Shown: positions 35,901 to 47,507 of the stretch, piece after piece
Position numbering within the stretch: position 1 is the stretch's first letter
How the letters are laid out: each line of letters begins with the position of its first letter
Source: Apium graveolens
Taxonomy: Eukaryota > Streptophyta > Magnoliopsida > Apiales > Apiaceae
Length of the DNA: 64,000 bases
Direction: 5' to 3'
Assembly (NCBI RefSeq): GCF_009905375.1
Contig: NC_133650.1
Location: forward strand, 142,980,476-143,044,475
Position numbers and translations under genes: made by a program
The notes under the pieces: model-generated
The model's database searches: none
Seen by the model: only the letters and a program-made list of their open reading frames with translations
Told to the model about the DNA's origin: nothing

Positions 35901-37396
35901 TTCTAAGTCGGCATCTTTTCACCAACTCCGTATAGAACACGTGCATGAAGATCTAAACTAGGGCATAATCAACAGAATATGTCATCAGTTGCATACTATT
36001 ATTTTATATGGCAGAACAAACAAGTGAAGGGAAAATATGCGTTTTAAACTACTGCAACCAAAAAGTATTCCAAAAATGTTACATTCTAAGGAAATTTGTA
36101 ACAAGAACCCTGATATCACTATGTAGCTTACAGTAAAAAGGAAGCTAATTATTACCCTGAGCTCTCGCAGTATCTCCTGAAGCAAAGCTGACTTTCTTCT
36201 GATGAACGTGCTCAGACTGATAAAGCAACAAAGACGCTGAATTGCTGTTCATACAATCTGCAGTAGATTTAGGTTGATCTTGAACACCAAATGATATATG
36301 ATTCTCCTCTTGTGTGCTCATAATGGTACCTAAATCAGAAGGTGGTGTAATATAAGAATCCTCTTGAACTTCTGTGGCATTAGAACCGATTTTCTTTGTC
36401 TGAGAAACACAATCTGTCACTCTTCGGCTTAAATATGATTCTTCACCTTGGGTCTTGTTGGTGTCCACTTCAGAAGTCACATTAACATCCAAATTTTTAG
36501 ATGTTCCTCGTTGAGGAAGTAATACTCGCATTGGTCTTATATTATTTGATGGCATCTTACCTGCCAACCATGTACAAAATTAACAGATACTTTACAACTT
36601 GTTAAGTTAAATCCACACTTAAGGTATGATAGCTAAACACCATGACCATTCTGACATTTGATTATATCATTTCAAATAGGCATATAGGCCCTGAATACCT
36701 ACCTAATTTTTAGCAGTAGACTCGCTACTAAAAGAGCACTTGTTAAAAGTAGAAAACCCATTTAGTTTATAATATTCTCTGGGTAAATGATTACAAATTT
36801 CTTTGTTTCCTCCATTCCATGTCCACCATTTCTAGAATAGAGCTTAAACCCTGTGATTCTAAAAGAAATGATCGATTTTCCATCATATTCATTTTTCTTG
36901 CAAACTTGGTCATATAAAATTCAATTTGTTCAGTCTTCACTCTCACGTTTTTATACTAAAGGAAAGACCACAGAGTTAATTAAAAAAAATCTGGATAATA
37001 AATTAACACAATAAAAAGGAAGCTAAAATGTTGTTAAAGCACATAATAAAAGCCCCAAATTAAAACAATTAATTTCAGCAATTACCAAAACAAAGCAACT
37101 ACTACATATCAATTTACATGAGAGGGAGGGAGGGAGAGAGGGAGAGAGAGAGAGAAAGGGAGGGAGAGAGAGAGAGAGATTACAGAGAGAGAGAGAGTAC
37201 CGAGAGGGCGATGGCGTTTGAAGGCGGCTTGAACTTTGCGAAGAAAGTCGGGAGGAGAAGAGGAAGAAGAGCAAGTATTAGTAGAAGAAGTAGTAGTACA
37301 AGTAAAGGAAGTGGAGGAGGGATTAAAATTGGGAATATTAATGAAATGGTGGTGGTCCTCCTTTGATTCAGGAACAAGGATTGGCTTCCCGTCCAT
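29949..37396 (-). CDS. MPS1: MPS1/TTK-type spindle checkpoint dual-specificity kinase
   Basis: Six minus-strand exons with GT-AG introns and matching phase: 37396-37201, 36560-36156, 35863-34938, 33095-32889, 30868-30707 and 30500-29949. They encode 815 residues without a stop. The N-terminal 440 residues are low-complexity and Ser-rich. The kinase domain has GSGGSSEV (about 450), ALKRIKLKG with the catalytic Lys (about 471), [22 protein letters not shown] (Asp about 596, with the HSD form typical of MPS1/TTK), DFGIAKA (about 613), [21 protein letters not shown] of the activation and P+1 loops, and [18 protein letters not shown]1 phosphorylates kinetochore proteins for the mitotic checkpoint; in plants it also acts in meiosis. 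ATG 37396 is the first in frame. The gene looks intact. Confidence 0.93.
30930..30980. repeat. Short tandem duplication in an MPS1 intron
   Basis: GGGAGAAATTATTAACTCGT plus ATT is present twice in a row. It lies about 60 bp from the exon 30707-30868. Confidence 0.75.
32162..32706. repeat. Tandem duplication of about 250 bp in an MPS1 intron
   Basis: Two diverged copies (32162-32410 and 32461-32706) start CCATAACTAGTG and end ATTATTATATAAC. Shared landmarks are CTGAACATAAGCACAAACTAG (one base differs), ATGCATAATCATTACCCCTG, GTTTAGCTATCATATATGAT and CAATCGGGGTCCC. Spacing is about 300 bp. It lies in the 2.0-kb intron 30869-32888 close to the upstream exon. No coding capacity. Confidence 0.88.
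33413..34401 (+). mobile_element. Pogo-like (Tc1/mariner superfamily) DNA transposon in an MPS1 intron
   Basis: The ends CAGTTAAACCTCTTTAAAGT (left) and, on the minus strand, CAGTTAAACCTCGATTAAGT (right) are inverted repeats flanked by TA on both sides (33411-33412 and 34402-34403). The subterminal regions repeat TATTACTTTA many times on both sides. The element is 989 bp and carries only the 3' end of a transposase gene, so it is internally deleted. It lies in the intron 33096-34937 of the kinase gene, opposite to the direction of transcription. Confidence 0.88.
33638..34171 (+). pseudogene. C-terminal remnant of a pogo-type transposase
   Basis: A 177-codon open frame. [28 protein letters not shown] matches the region after the DDE domain of plant Tigger/pogo-like transposases, where a C-terminal IxNCFRHCG-type motif is usual. 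An acidic middle and a basic tail, [11 protein letters not shown], follow. The CENP-B-like DNA-binding domain and the catalytic DDE core are absent. The start codon is incidental. Confidence 0.75.
37118..37200. repeat. GA-rich (CT-rich on minus) microsatellite at the MPS1 intron 1 donor
   Basis: GAGA/GGGA repeats of about 80 bp start directly beside the splice donor of exon 1 (on the minus strand GTACTCTCTCTCTC). Such CT-rich tracts are frequent in plant 5' regions. A plus-strand ORF here (37118-37366) is a low-complexity artefact. Confidence 0.85.
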
Positions 37397-38957
37397 GAAA
37401 AAATCTCAGATGCATTTCCCCCCCTTCCCTTTTTCAATTCTCAGATTCCGGCGACTTCATCCCCCACTATTTCTCTATTTTTATACTATTCCACTGAGAG
37501 GGAACACAGCGGATTCAACTTCAAATTGTCCACTCTCCTTTTCTCTCTCCAACTTACTTATATAACTATATATCCTCCCATTTTTTAAATCGCCTGTAAA
37601 TATTTCATTTTTTTATATATAATCGACTAATCCAATTTTATAAATCTTACTCATTGTTTAGAGTTATTTTGGAAATTTACCATATATTTTTTAAATTACT
37701 TACAAAAATACAGTCAAAATTGTATGGATGGTGCAGACGAGGTTGCATTTAATGTTTAGAATAATTTTATTATCAAATTTAACTTTTCTAAAAAATATAA
37801 AAATATGTAGACTTACCATTTCTTATAAGGAGTTGTCAAAATGACTCTCAGATACATGTCCCAAAATATTTTTTCAAAACTTTCTCAAAAAAATGAGGTG
37901 TCGCTTTTTTATTGATAATTTTTTCTTAAATATAAAAGATCAGGATACATGTGTGTTAAATATGAATCTCATCAATTAAAATATGTTATATGTTTTTTGG
38001 GAATTTTTTTAAGCTGTTTTTTTACCTCTAGTACTATTTTATTAATATTTTATTTCCATTCAATTTCACATCAACTTGAAAAAACTATGCTCCATATCTT
38101 TAAAACTTGCATGTGTTGTCCATGAATTAAATTTTAAATGACCCTTAAATTTTAAAGAAAACAAAAATATTATTAATACACATGTTTTACACTTGTATAT
38201 ATGCATTTTAATCACTTTTGGAAATTTGTCCAGTTTTGTCAATATTGTCGGGCAATTATTTGGCAATCTTTTGACAATGCCTATTACTTGTTGCAAAAAT
38301 ATGCACTTAAAGCATTGCATAGTCGCTGTTAACCAATATTAATAAAGAGTTATTTGCAAACTACATCCTAGCAGTTCGAAAGAAATATATTTTTTTACCA
38401 AAATTTATAAAACTGCATTATGCATCCCGGTCTTTTTGTGACGATGGAATTTACAACCGTTTAACCACCTTTCATTAAATTACTCAAATGTTAAAAAGAA
38501 CGGGAAAAATTAGAGATTAAATATATCAATCGTCATCAGCTTTAATAAAATAAAGATTTATTTAATATTTTATAAGACCAATCGTCTATATCTTTCTCTA
38601 TCATATAAACCCTATTTTAAAATAAACAGCTAAATATATATCTCAATCATTTCAGAAGTTCAATCTATGTAATGAGAGGCCGATTAAGAAAAGTTATTTA
38701 TGATGAAAAATCAGTCAAAAACTCGAACAATGCAGTCGGATCAAGTGAAGAAATCAAAGTTATAAATTATGGCTACCTAGAGGTAAAGAAATTTCAGACT
38801 ACGCGGATAATCATCTTTACTTTCTCGGATAATCATCTTTACTTTCTGTTTGTTTATACTGAGAAGCATTGAATTGCATGTACATGTATATTTATGTAGG
38901 TCTTTCTTATTTATTTATGGTTGAAGTATGCATGATAATTGAAAAGGAGGTATAAAG
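37397..38957. other. Region upstream of MPS1
   Basis: About 1.5 kb of AT-rich sequence. The first 170 bp left of about 37570 should include the kinase 5' UTR and promoter (minus strand): CT/TC-rich with no clear TATA. Further right I find only short chance ORFs and a 19-bp direct repeat (GATAATCATCTTTACTTTCT, near 38806 and 38827). No gene is supported. Confidence 0.6.
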
Positions 38958-38962
38958 TAATG

Positions 38963-40264
38963 TGTTGTGCAAGACATGCATGTACTATAACAAAATTAAG
39001 TCAAATTGACAACCCTACGTAAGTTATATGGTAATCTATGTTTGCATTGTGTATTGTAACACTTAAGTCTGTAAAAATGTAAATAGACTGGAGCATTTTT
39101 CTGTAAATAGTCTCAAGCCCAAGAATAAGCTCTGGAAGAAGATCATGAACATCATGCCTCAGAGAAAGTATGAAGAAGTTTGGAGTTGAATAAATCTGTT
39201 TTGTGAAAAACATCTAAGTCAAGAAGTCTACAAGTCACATATTTTATGTTATAGAGAAGTCATTCAAGAACTCCAAAATGACTTATCGAGAAGTCAAGAA
39301 AAACTACTAGAGAACTCAGAGATATCGACAAGCCAAATTGAAGACATGAAGAATGGAGATATCGACAAGTCATTTCTTCACCAGAGAACGCTGAGTTATC
39401 GACAAGTTAAAATATCACTAGAGATCTCTGAGTTATCGATAAGCCAGTTTGTCACTAGAGAACTCAAAGATATCGATAAGTAAATTCGTCACTAGAGAAC
39501 TCAGAGATATCGATAAGCCAAAGTGAAGACATAAAGATGAGATATCTCGACAAGCCAAATTCTCTTATAGAGAACTCAGAGACTTTGATAAGTCAAAACA
39601 ACTATAGAGTGATGAGAGATATCGATAAGCCAATATACTTATCGATATGTCAAGTTCTTTATATACCAAACTGGAGATCTCGAGGTAAAACTCAAAGTAC
39701 AAAGTGCAGACCAGTTAAATATCCAAGATTATCAATCAACAAACAATCCAATCAGTTGGAGTGACAAGTCTACAAAAGCAGCTTGAAGAGTACAAGATCA
39801 AAGACCAAGATTAACTAGAAAAGTAAAATTACAAGCGTGCAAGATTAGCAAAGATACACTAAGCCAGAAATAGAAAGATTTGGCTATCCAAAAATAGGGT
39901 ATAGTACATGCTACTGCATACTGTGTAATAACCAGTGTTTACTGTTCTATAAAGTAAACACTGGATGCTCTGTTAGAGAAGTAACAATTTAGATCAGAAA
40001 TCTTGTATTCTCTCAAAGAAGAAGCTAAGATCTTTATCAACAAAGAGCCTAAAAATTTTGTAGCAAGACATTCTTAATTTTAATATAAAATTAAGTGAGT
40101 TTTGAAAGATCCGTGTTCACAATTTTTATCTGTTTAAACTCAGTACTAACACATTTCACTACAAAGTTTTAATTTACTTGTTCATCACTATAAACACTTC
40201 AAGAAAAGCAGAAAAACACAAAAACACATTCACCCCCCCTCTATGTGTGATTCATTACCTAACA
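38963..40264 (+). mobile_element. Solo LTR, SIRE-like Ty1/copia
   Basis: TGTTGTGCAAGACATGC to GATTCATTACCTAACA, 1302 bp, flanked by the 5-bp duplication TAATG (38958-38962 and 40265-40269). Its end (ACATTCACCCCCCCTCTATG, then TACCTAACA) closely parallels the end of the complete SIRE-type element (TTCAACCCCCTTCTATAG, then GACCTAACA). No internal domain remains. A repeat array occupies its first half. Confidence 0.88.
39281..39640. repeat. Degenerate repeats around TATCGATAAG in the solo LTR
   Basis: About ten copies of (A/T)TATCGA(C/T)AAGYC occur every 25-40 bp, most preceded by a block like CACTAGAGAACTCAGAG. The core TATCGATA is palindromic. The array lies in what would be the U3 promoter part of the LTR, as enhancer-type repeats do in other plant copia elements. 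Function is inferred. Confidence 0.85.
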
Positions 40265-40399
40265 TAATGTATTTTTATGTATGTGGTCCCTCGTGTCTTT
40301 GTTTGATTACTTGATTACTGTATGTGACGTGCTACTCATAAAAAATGTGTTTAATGTATTTGCTGAATTTGATGTGAGACCCTAATAATATGTAGATAT

Positions 40400-41153
40400 A
40401 CCTGATTTTTTTACAATTAAACTTCACTTTGGTGAAAAATTCAATGAGGGTATTCAATGCTTACTTAAGGGGTCAAGTAACTTACTCTGATATGTGCTCA
40501 ACCATAAAATTTAACTTAGGGAAAATTGTGGCTATGTTTCGGCAAGTGTGGTATAGTACTGAAATTATGGGTAAGCTGTTGCTAAATGAGTTTAAGTATG
40601 TGTCATGAAAATATTTTTCCCTTTAAACTCAAAGAGATATGGATGTGCTTTGTGACATGATCCACTTTAACTATAAGATGATAAAGGTATACAAGGCCAA
40701 AAAAGTCCTGAATATGACAACGAATCATGTGATTTCTCGTTTACTCAAATGACATAGATGAGAGGAATCACAAAATTGGGGATATTATAGTGGAAGTAGA
40801 AAAAAATCTGAATAAAATTACACTAGAAAGTTTAGAAAATGAGTCAAAAGAGGAACCAGATGAGAGTTTCCATGGCGATAGTTCCGACAAAGACTTTAGT
40901 GAAAATGAATGTCATATACCTAAAAAAATTAAATAGAATTTCAACACCTAATCCACCCTATAGGGTAAGGAGGAGAGGTAGGTACTCAATATTTAGGGGA
41001 TTTGTTAAGAATACATAAGTACTCTAGTGGTGATAGAATAAGATGCTAATGAGTGTTATACCAAGGAGAATTACTTGAAGCTATAATGGTGTATAATCAG
41101 ATTTTAGAACCAATAAGTGGGAGCCCTATTCGGAAAATATATAACATGAACTA
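40400..41153 (+). pseudogene. MULE (Mutator-like) transposase gene, 5' and middle remnants
   Basis: Reading fragments in shifting frames include NAYLRGQVTYSD (near 40455), RDMDVLCDMIHFNYKMIKVY (near 40630) that resembles the end of the PB1-like N-terminal domain of plant MULE transposases, an acidic stretch (NESKEEPDESFHGDSSDKDF, near 40845), and close to the insertion point ECYTKENYL and MVYNQILEPI (41050-41110), which belong after the SWIM domain. The catalytic domain is missing between about 40935 and 41040. Stops and frameshifts abound. It is interrupted at 41153 by the SIRE element and resumes at 61567. Confidence 0.6.
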
Positions 41154-41729
41154 TGTTAGATATATTTGTGATGTTATGTCTAATCTGTTGTGTTTAGTTT
41201 CAGAACTTAATATCAGGACTTATCAGGACTTATTGGAAATCAGAACTTACTGAAGTTAGAACTTATATCAGAACTTAAGGCCGTCAGGATTTATATCAGG
41301 ACTTAAGTGTAGTTACTTCCGATAAGGAATGCAGCTAATTTACAGGAGAGGATCTGGACTAATACAATAGAAGATATACATGAAGAGTTGGACAGCGAGA
41401 AGACTTGTAAAAGGATAATATCTGATTGATATATTTTAGGAGACAGAATTATATTCCATATCAGTTAGAAGATATCTTGTAACTGTGTACTATATAAACA
41501 CAGCTTAGGGTTTACACTATATGTGTTATCGTTCATGAGAACATTATTCATTGTAACCTAGCAGCTCTTAGTGATATTGTTCATCACTGAGAGAGTAGTT
41601 TAACCTACTTTGTAACAGAGCTTATTATATTGAATAAACTTGATTTCTGTTACATACTTGTGTTATAAATCGATTTGATTGTATAAACACTATATTCAAC
41701 CCCCTTCTATAGTGTTGTGTGACCTAACA
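41154..41729 (+). repeat. SIRE-type 5' LTR (576 bp)
   Basis: It begins TGTTAGATATATTTGTG and ends GTGTTGTGTGACCTAACA. CTATATAAACACAGC near 41490 is a likely TATA box. It contains a small cluster of CAGAACTTA/CAGGACTTA repeats (41205-41305). Confidence 0.93.
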
Positions 41730-41731
41730 AG

Positions 41732-41744
41732 TGGTATCAGAGAC
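41732..41744 (+). promoter_or_regulatory. Primer-binding site, initiator tRNA-Met
   Basis: TGGTATCAGAGAC lies two bases after the 5' LTR. TGGTATCAGAGC is the standard site in plant copia elements. Confidence 0.9.
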
Positions 41745-41784
41745 TCTCTGTTGATTTACAAACATTGAGATCCAGTTTACAATC

Positions 41785-44133
41785 ATGTCTGAGGAAACAC
41801 AAACTCCACCTAAACCCACCAAAATTCAAGATACTCAAAACAATTAAACACACAGTCGATACGAGAGTATTAGAGTTCCCATACTGAGAGCATCTGAGTA
41901 TCCTATATGGAAGGTAAAGATGGCTATGTTTCTGGAAGCCACAGATCCAAAATACCTTGATAGAATTAATGATGGACCATATAAGCCTACCAAGCTTTCT
42001 GTTGCAGTTGCTGATCAACCAGCAAAGATGATACCAAAGAAGAAAGGTGATTATACACCTGAAGACATCTCATCTATTGCCAAGGATGCAAGGGTAAGGC
42101 ATCTGCTTCATAGTGCAATTGACAATGTCATGTCAAACAGGGTAATTGGATGCAAGACTGCAAATGAAATATGGTATGCTTTGGAGACAAGATGCCAGGG
42201 AACTGAAGCCATAAAAAAAAACAGGAAGACTATACTCACACAAGAGTATGAGTACTTTGATTCAAAAGCTGATGAATCATTAACTGATTTATATGACAGT
42301 TTTGCCAAACTCTTGAATGATCTGTCACTGGTGGACAAGGAATATGATCTTGAAGATTCAAATCTAAAATTCCTTTTAGCTCTTCCTGAAAATTGGGATT
42401 TGAAGTCTACAACCATAAGAGACAACTATGACCTTTGTAAAACTACTCTTGATGAAATTTATGGTATGCTCAAGACTCATGAACTTGAGATGGATCAAAG
42501 GAGCAAAAGGCATGGAAGAAAGTCAAAGACAGTTACACTTAAAGCTGAGGAGGAATCTCCTAAAGTGGTTGTCTCAAAGAGGGGAAAAGGAAAGGCTCTC
42601 ATTATATAGTCTAATTCAGAGTCATCATATTCTGATGATGATGATTCAGAATCTGAAAATTTATCTGAAGTGGATGTTGATGTAGAGATGATGCAACTGT
42701 GTGCTCTTATGGTGAAGGGTATCACAAAGATAGCCTACAAGAAATTCAGAAAGGGCAAGAAGTTTTCCAGGAAAGGTGGAAGTTCTGATAAGAAAGGGTT
42801 CAAAAAGTCTGAAGGCAAAGGAGGAAAGTCTGACAGAGGAGACAACTCAAATGTCAAATGCTACAGTTGTGGTGAAAGAGGCCACATCTCTCCTGACTGC
42901 AAGAAAGGAAAAAGTGATAAAGGCCAGACACTTATCACAAAGAAGAAAAACTGGGCAGACACTTCAGATTCTGAAGAAGAGGTAAACTATGCCTTGATGG
43001 CAAATGCTGATAGCAGTTCTGGAACTACTGAATTGAAGGTACCTCTTTCAACTCTTGCTTTTTATACTGATGATATTTCTGAGCTAAGATTATATCTGAA
43101 AACCATGTTCATTAGTTTTAGAGATCAGACTTTAGAAAATGAAAGATTAAAATCTAAAAGTCTTGCTCTTAAAAATAGAAATGAATACTTGGAAAAAGAG
43201 TTAGTTATATTTCATCAAACTCAGAAAGAAAGAGATGAGGCTTTGTATGTTAGAGATGAACTGCTAAAATTGAATAAATCTCTTAAATCTGAACTGGAAA
43301 AGGAGAAGGAGATAATCAAAACTTGGACTAACTTTGGAAGAACAACTCAGAAAATCTTAGAAAATGGAAATTGGAAAGAAGGACTAGGTTACTTAGATGA
43401 TAAAGAAGAAAAGGAAAATGTGTCATCTAAACCAAACTTTACCAAGAAAGCTGAAAAGCCAAAGGTAAATCCTGTTAAATTTGTTGCAAAAACTAATGTG
43501 TCAAAATCTGAAAAGATGAATGATTCTAAAACAGAAGTCAAAGAAAATTCAACTTCTGACAAATTAAAACAGGATAAACCAACTATGGTAAATGTTGGCT
43601 TAATGACAAAGAAGCAACTTAAGTATAAGCTGAAAGAGATTAAAAATGTGAACAAGGTAAAGTAAGCTAGGAAAAATAGGAATAAAAAGGAAGGTGTGAA
43701 TAAAAACAATAATTATATGCCTGTTCCTAATGCTCCTAGAAAGAAATGCTATAATTGTGGAAACTCTAACCATCTTGCTTCTTTTTGCAAGAAAAATAAA
43801 GATATAAACTCTTTACCTCCGAGATCAGGAGTTAAGAGTCAGTCTGTTAGGTTTAAACCACAAAATCCTTGTTTTCATTGTAGTAGTTTATGGCATTCTA
43901 TTTATACTTGTAAGGAATATCATAGTTTGTACTATGATTATTATCAAATAAAACCTTCTTTAAAGAAAGTGAGTGTAATTCCTTCTAGTGTAAATTCTGA
44001 TGCAAAGTCTGATATAAAGTCTGATAAAAAGCATGTTAGCATAAACTCTGAAACTAAATCCGCTGCAAATGCTAACAAACTTAATAGGGCCAAAGGATCC
44101 AAGCAAGTTTGGGTCCTTAAAACTAACCAATAG
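41785..44133 (+). pseudogene. SIRE-type gag with three zinc knuckles, broken by stops
   Basis: ATG 41785 opens a frame that runs to the gag-pol junction with premature stops at 41845, 42607 and 43663 and a terminal TAG at 44131. The capsid region (YPIWKVKMAMFLEATDP, then ANEIWYALETRCQGT near 42160, SLTDLYDSFAKLLNDL) is a copia UBN2-type Gag. Zinc knuckles: CYSCGERGHISPDC (42859), CYNCGNSNHLASFC (43747) and CFHCSSLWHSIYTC (43870). Between the first and second lies a long predicted coiled coil (about 43120-43340). The multi-knuckle, coiled-coil layout fits the SIRE lineage, whose Gag is larger than in other copia groups. Confidence 0.9.
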
Positions 44134-44145
44134 TGGTCTTTGTGA

Positions 44146-46050
44146 TTGCAGGGCAACAGGAAAAACATCCTAGTTCTGGACAGTGGATGTTCAGGACATA
44201 TGACTGGAAATAAAGCCCTGCTATTAGACTTTGTGGAGAAAGTTGGCCTAGGAGTCTCTTATGCAGATGACAATATGGGAAAGACTTTGGGATATGGAAA
44301 GATCAATCTTGGGAATGTCATAATTGACACAGTAGCTCTTGTCTCAGGACTTAAACACAATCTGCTAAGTGTGAGTCAAATCTGTGACAAAGGTTATCAT
44401 GTGGATTTCTTTGAAGAACACTGTGAAGTTGTAAGTAATTATACAGGCAAAGTGGTTCTGAAAGGTTACAAATATGGTAACATATATGAAGCCAGACTTT
44501 CAACAAATTCTGATGGTTCCGCAATCTGTCTGTTAAGTAGAGCATCAATTGAAGAAAGCCGGAATTCGCACAAGAGACTCTCTCATTTAAATTTCAACAA
44601 CATAAATGAGCTAGTAAAGAAAGATCTTGTGAGAGGACTTCCAAAAATAGTATTTGCTCCTGATGGTCTTTGTGACTCATGTCAAAAGGCAAAACAAAGA
44701 AAATCTTCATTCAAGAGCAAAACCGAATCCTCAATTCTTGAGCCTTATCACTTACTGCATGTTGATCTATTTGGTCCAGTCAATGTCATATCTATTGCAA
44801 AGAAGAAATATGCTATGGTTATAGTGGATGAGTTCACAAGATACACTTGGGTGTATTTCTTGCACAAGAAGAATGAAACTACATCTACTCTAACTGATCA
44901 TGTCAGACAGCTGGATAAGTTAGTCAAAGATTCTGTTAAAATCATAAGAAGTGATAATGTCATGGAAGAGTTCTGCAAAGAGCATAAAATAAAGCAGGAA
45001 TTTTCTGCACCTGGAACTCCACGGCAGAATGGAGTTGTAGAAAGAAAGAACAGGACTCTTATTGAAGCTGCACGAACTATGCTTGATGAAGCAAAGCTAC
45101 CAACCTACTTTTGGGCTGAAGCTGTGCAGACAGCTTGTTTTGCACAGAATGCTACACTCATAAACAAGCATGGAAAAACACCATATGAGATGGTGAAGAA
45201 AAAGAAGCCAAATCTGAAATACTTTCACGTATTTGGATGCAAGTGTTTTGTTCTTAAGACTAATCCTGAACAGCTGTCAAAATTTGATCTAAAAGCTGAT
45301 GAAGGAATTTTTGTTGGATATCCACTTTCCACAAAAGCCTTCAGAGTCTACAATTTAAGAACAAGGGTTATCATGGAATCTATCAATGTATCTCTTGATG
45401 ATAAAAAGATTACTGGACTTGAAGATTTCAATGATCATGATCAACTGAGATTTGAAAATGAAGATGTAAATTCTGATTCTGTAAATTCTGATGACCTAAG
45501 TCCTGATCCTGTAAGTTTTGATGGGTTAAATTCTGATGTCATTGAAATTGTGGTAACTGCTCCAAAGGAAAATGCACCTGTTCAGGGGGAGCAAGCTGAT
45601 GATCATACCACATCTCAAGACTCTCAAGAAGCATCAGAACCAGTCACTGGCTCTTCAAGTTCCGATTCATCAAGTTCTGATGAGCCAAATTCTGACAATT
45701 CTGGAAACTCTGATTCTTCAATTCCTGAAGGATCCAACTCAAATTCTGGAATCTCAGAGAGCATAACTTCAGAGGGAGCATCAGAAGATGCTGATGGAGA
45801 TAACATGGATCATGGGGGAGGATCCAATTCTAGAGATCAACTTTCATCTGCAAGGAAGTGGACTAAATCATATACACCTGACTTAATAATTGGAGATCCT
45901 GAAGCAGGTGTCAGAACTAGAACATCAACATCAAATGAATGTCTCTACCATTCCTTTCTATCTCAGACTGAACCAAAGAAAGTGGAAGAAGCTCTTCAAG
46001 ATGCTGATTGGGTGCAAGCAATGCAGGAAGAGTTAATGAATTTGAAAGAA
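44146..46050 (+). pseudogene. SIRE-type pol, protease and integrase part
   Basis: It continues the gag frame after TAG (44131) and a second in-frame TGA (44143). The protease has LDSGCSGHMTG (near 44172). The pre-integrase domain has HKRLSHLNFNNINEL and CDSCQKAKQ. The integrase core has HVDLFGPV (first Asp, 44762), IRSDN (second Asp, near 44950) and PRQNGVVERKNRTL (Glu, near 45035), followed by GYPLSTKAFRVYN. After IRSDN the usual GTEFxNS stretch is missing in frame, leaving about eight residues fewer. A Ser/Asp-rich linker (45450-45800) leads to reverse transcriptase. The frame shifts at about 46050, so pol is broken. Confidence 0.9.
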
Positions 46051-47507
46051 ATAAAGTCTGGACCCTAGTGCCAAGACCAAAGAACAGATCCATTGTTTGC
46101 ACAAAATGGGTGTTCAGAAACAAAACTGACAGTGATGGCATAATTACAAGAAATAAAGCAAGGCTGGTTACTAAAGGTTACTCTCAACAAGAGGGTATTG
46201 ACTATGATGTAACATTTGCTCCAGTTACTAGATTGGAAGCCATAAGAATCTTTTTGGCTTATGCTGCTCACAAGAAGTTTAAAGTCTTTTAAATGGATGT
46301 GAAAAGTGCTTTTCTCAATGGAGAATTAGAAGAAGATTTATATGTTGAACAACCTCCAGGATTTGTAGATCCAAAATTTCCTAATCATGTCTACATACTT
46401 GATAAAGCACTTTATGGCCTTATCTAAGCTCCAAGAGCATAGTATGGGACTTTAGCTCAATTTCTTCTGGAAAGTGGATTTACCAGAGGCACAATTGATA
46501 AAACTCTGTTCTACCTCAACCATGGAAATGACTTATTTTTGGTACAAATATATGTTGATGATATCATCTTTGGCTCTATAAATACAAAACTTTGTGAAAG
46601 ATTTTCCAAGTTAATGCAGTCAAGATATCAAATGAGTATTATGGGAGAACTTAGCTATTTTATGGGACTTCAAGTCAAGCAAACTGAAGAAGGTACTTTC
46701 ATAAATCAATCCAAGTACATCAGAAATTTACTCAAAAAATTTGGAATGCAAGACAGTTCAACTGCATCCACTCCCATGGCCACTGCCACCAAGTTAGATA
46801 AACATACTTGAGCATTAGTAGATATTACTAACTATAGAGGTATGATTGGCTCTTTACTCTATTTAACTGTAAGTAGACCTGATATCATGTATGCTACCTG
46901 TCTTTGTGCAAGATTTCAGGCTGATCCAAGAGAACCTCATCTAATAGCTGTGAAAAGAATTTTCAAGTACCTCAAGGGTACAACTGATCTAGGATTGTGG
47001 TATCCCAGGGAATCAGATTTTAAGCTAATAGGTTACTCAGATGCAGATTTTGCAGGATGCAAAATAGACAGGAAAAGCACTAGTGGAAGCTGCCAATTTC
47101 TTGGAGGCAGATTGGTTTCTTGGTTTAGCAAGAAATAGAAATCAATTTCCACATCAACTGCAGAAGCAGAGTATATTACTGCAGGAAGCTGTTGTGCAAA
47201 TATTCTTTGGATGAAGAATCAGTTACTGGACTATGGGTTAGAATTTTCTAAAATACCTATATACTGTGACAATCAAAGTGCTATTGCTATGACATGAAAT
47301 CCAGTTCAACACTCAATGACAAATCACATCAGCAATAGGTACCATTTTATAAGGGAACATGTGATGGAAGGTACAGTGGAATTACATTTTGTTCCAACAG
47401 ATCAACAACTAGCAGATATCTTCACAAAACCACTATGTGAAGCTACCTTTACAAGACTGATATATGAACTTGGAATGGTTTCAGGTTCTTTCTCAAAATA
47501 TGTTTAG
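46050..47507 (+). pseudogene. SIRE-type pol, reverse transcriptase and RNase H part
   Basis: In the shifted frame: [60 protein letters not shown], the active site YVDD (46551-46562), [39 protein letters not shown] and STAEAEYI. It ends in the usual copia tail, VPTDQQLADIFTKPL, with TAG at 47505. Premature stops are at 46290, 46425, 46440, 46809, 47136 and 47295. Most sit at positions that are Gln, Trp or Arg in active copies, the signature of C-to-T decay. Confidence 0.92.

Noticed and set aside
37118..37366. Plus-strand ORF rich in Arg/Glu opposite MPS1 exon 1
   Set aside because: Product of the GA microsatellite and of codons antisense to the kinase exon.
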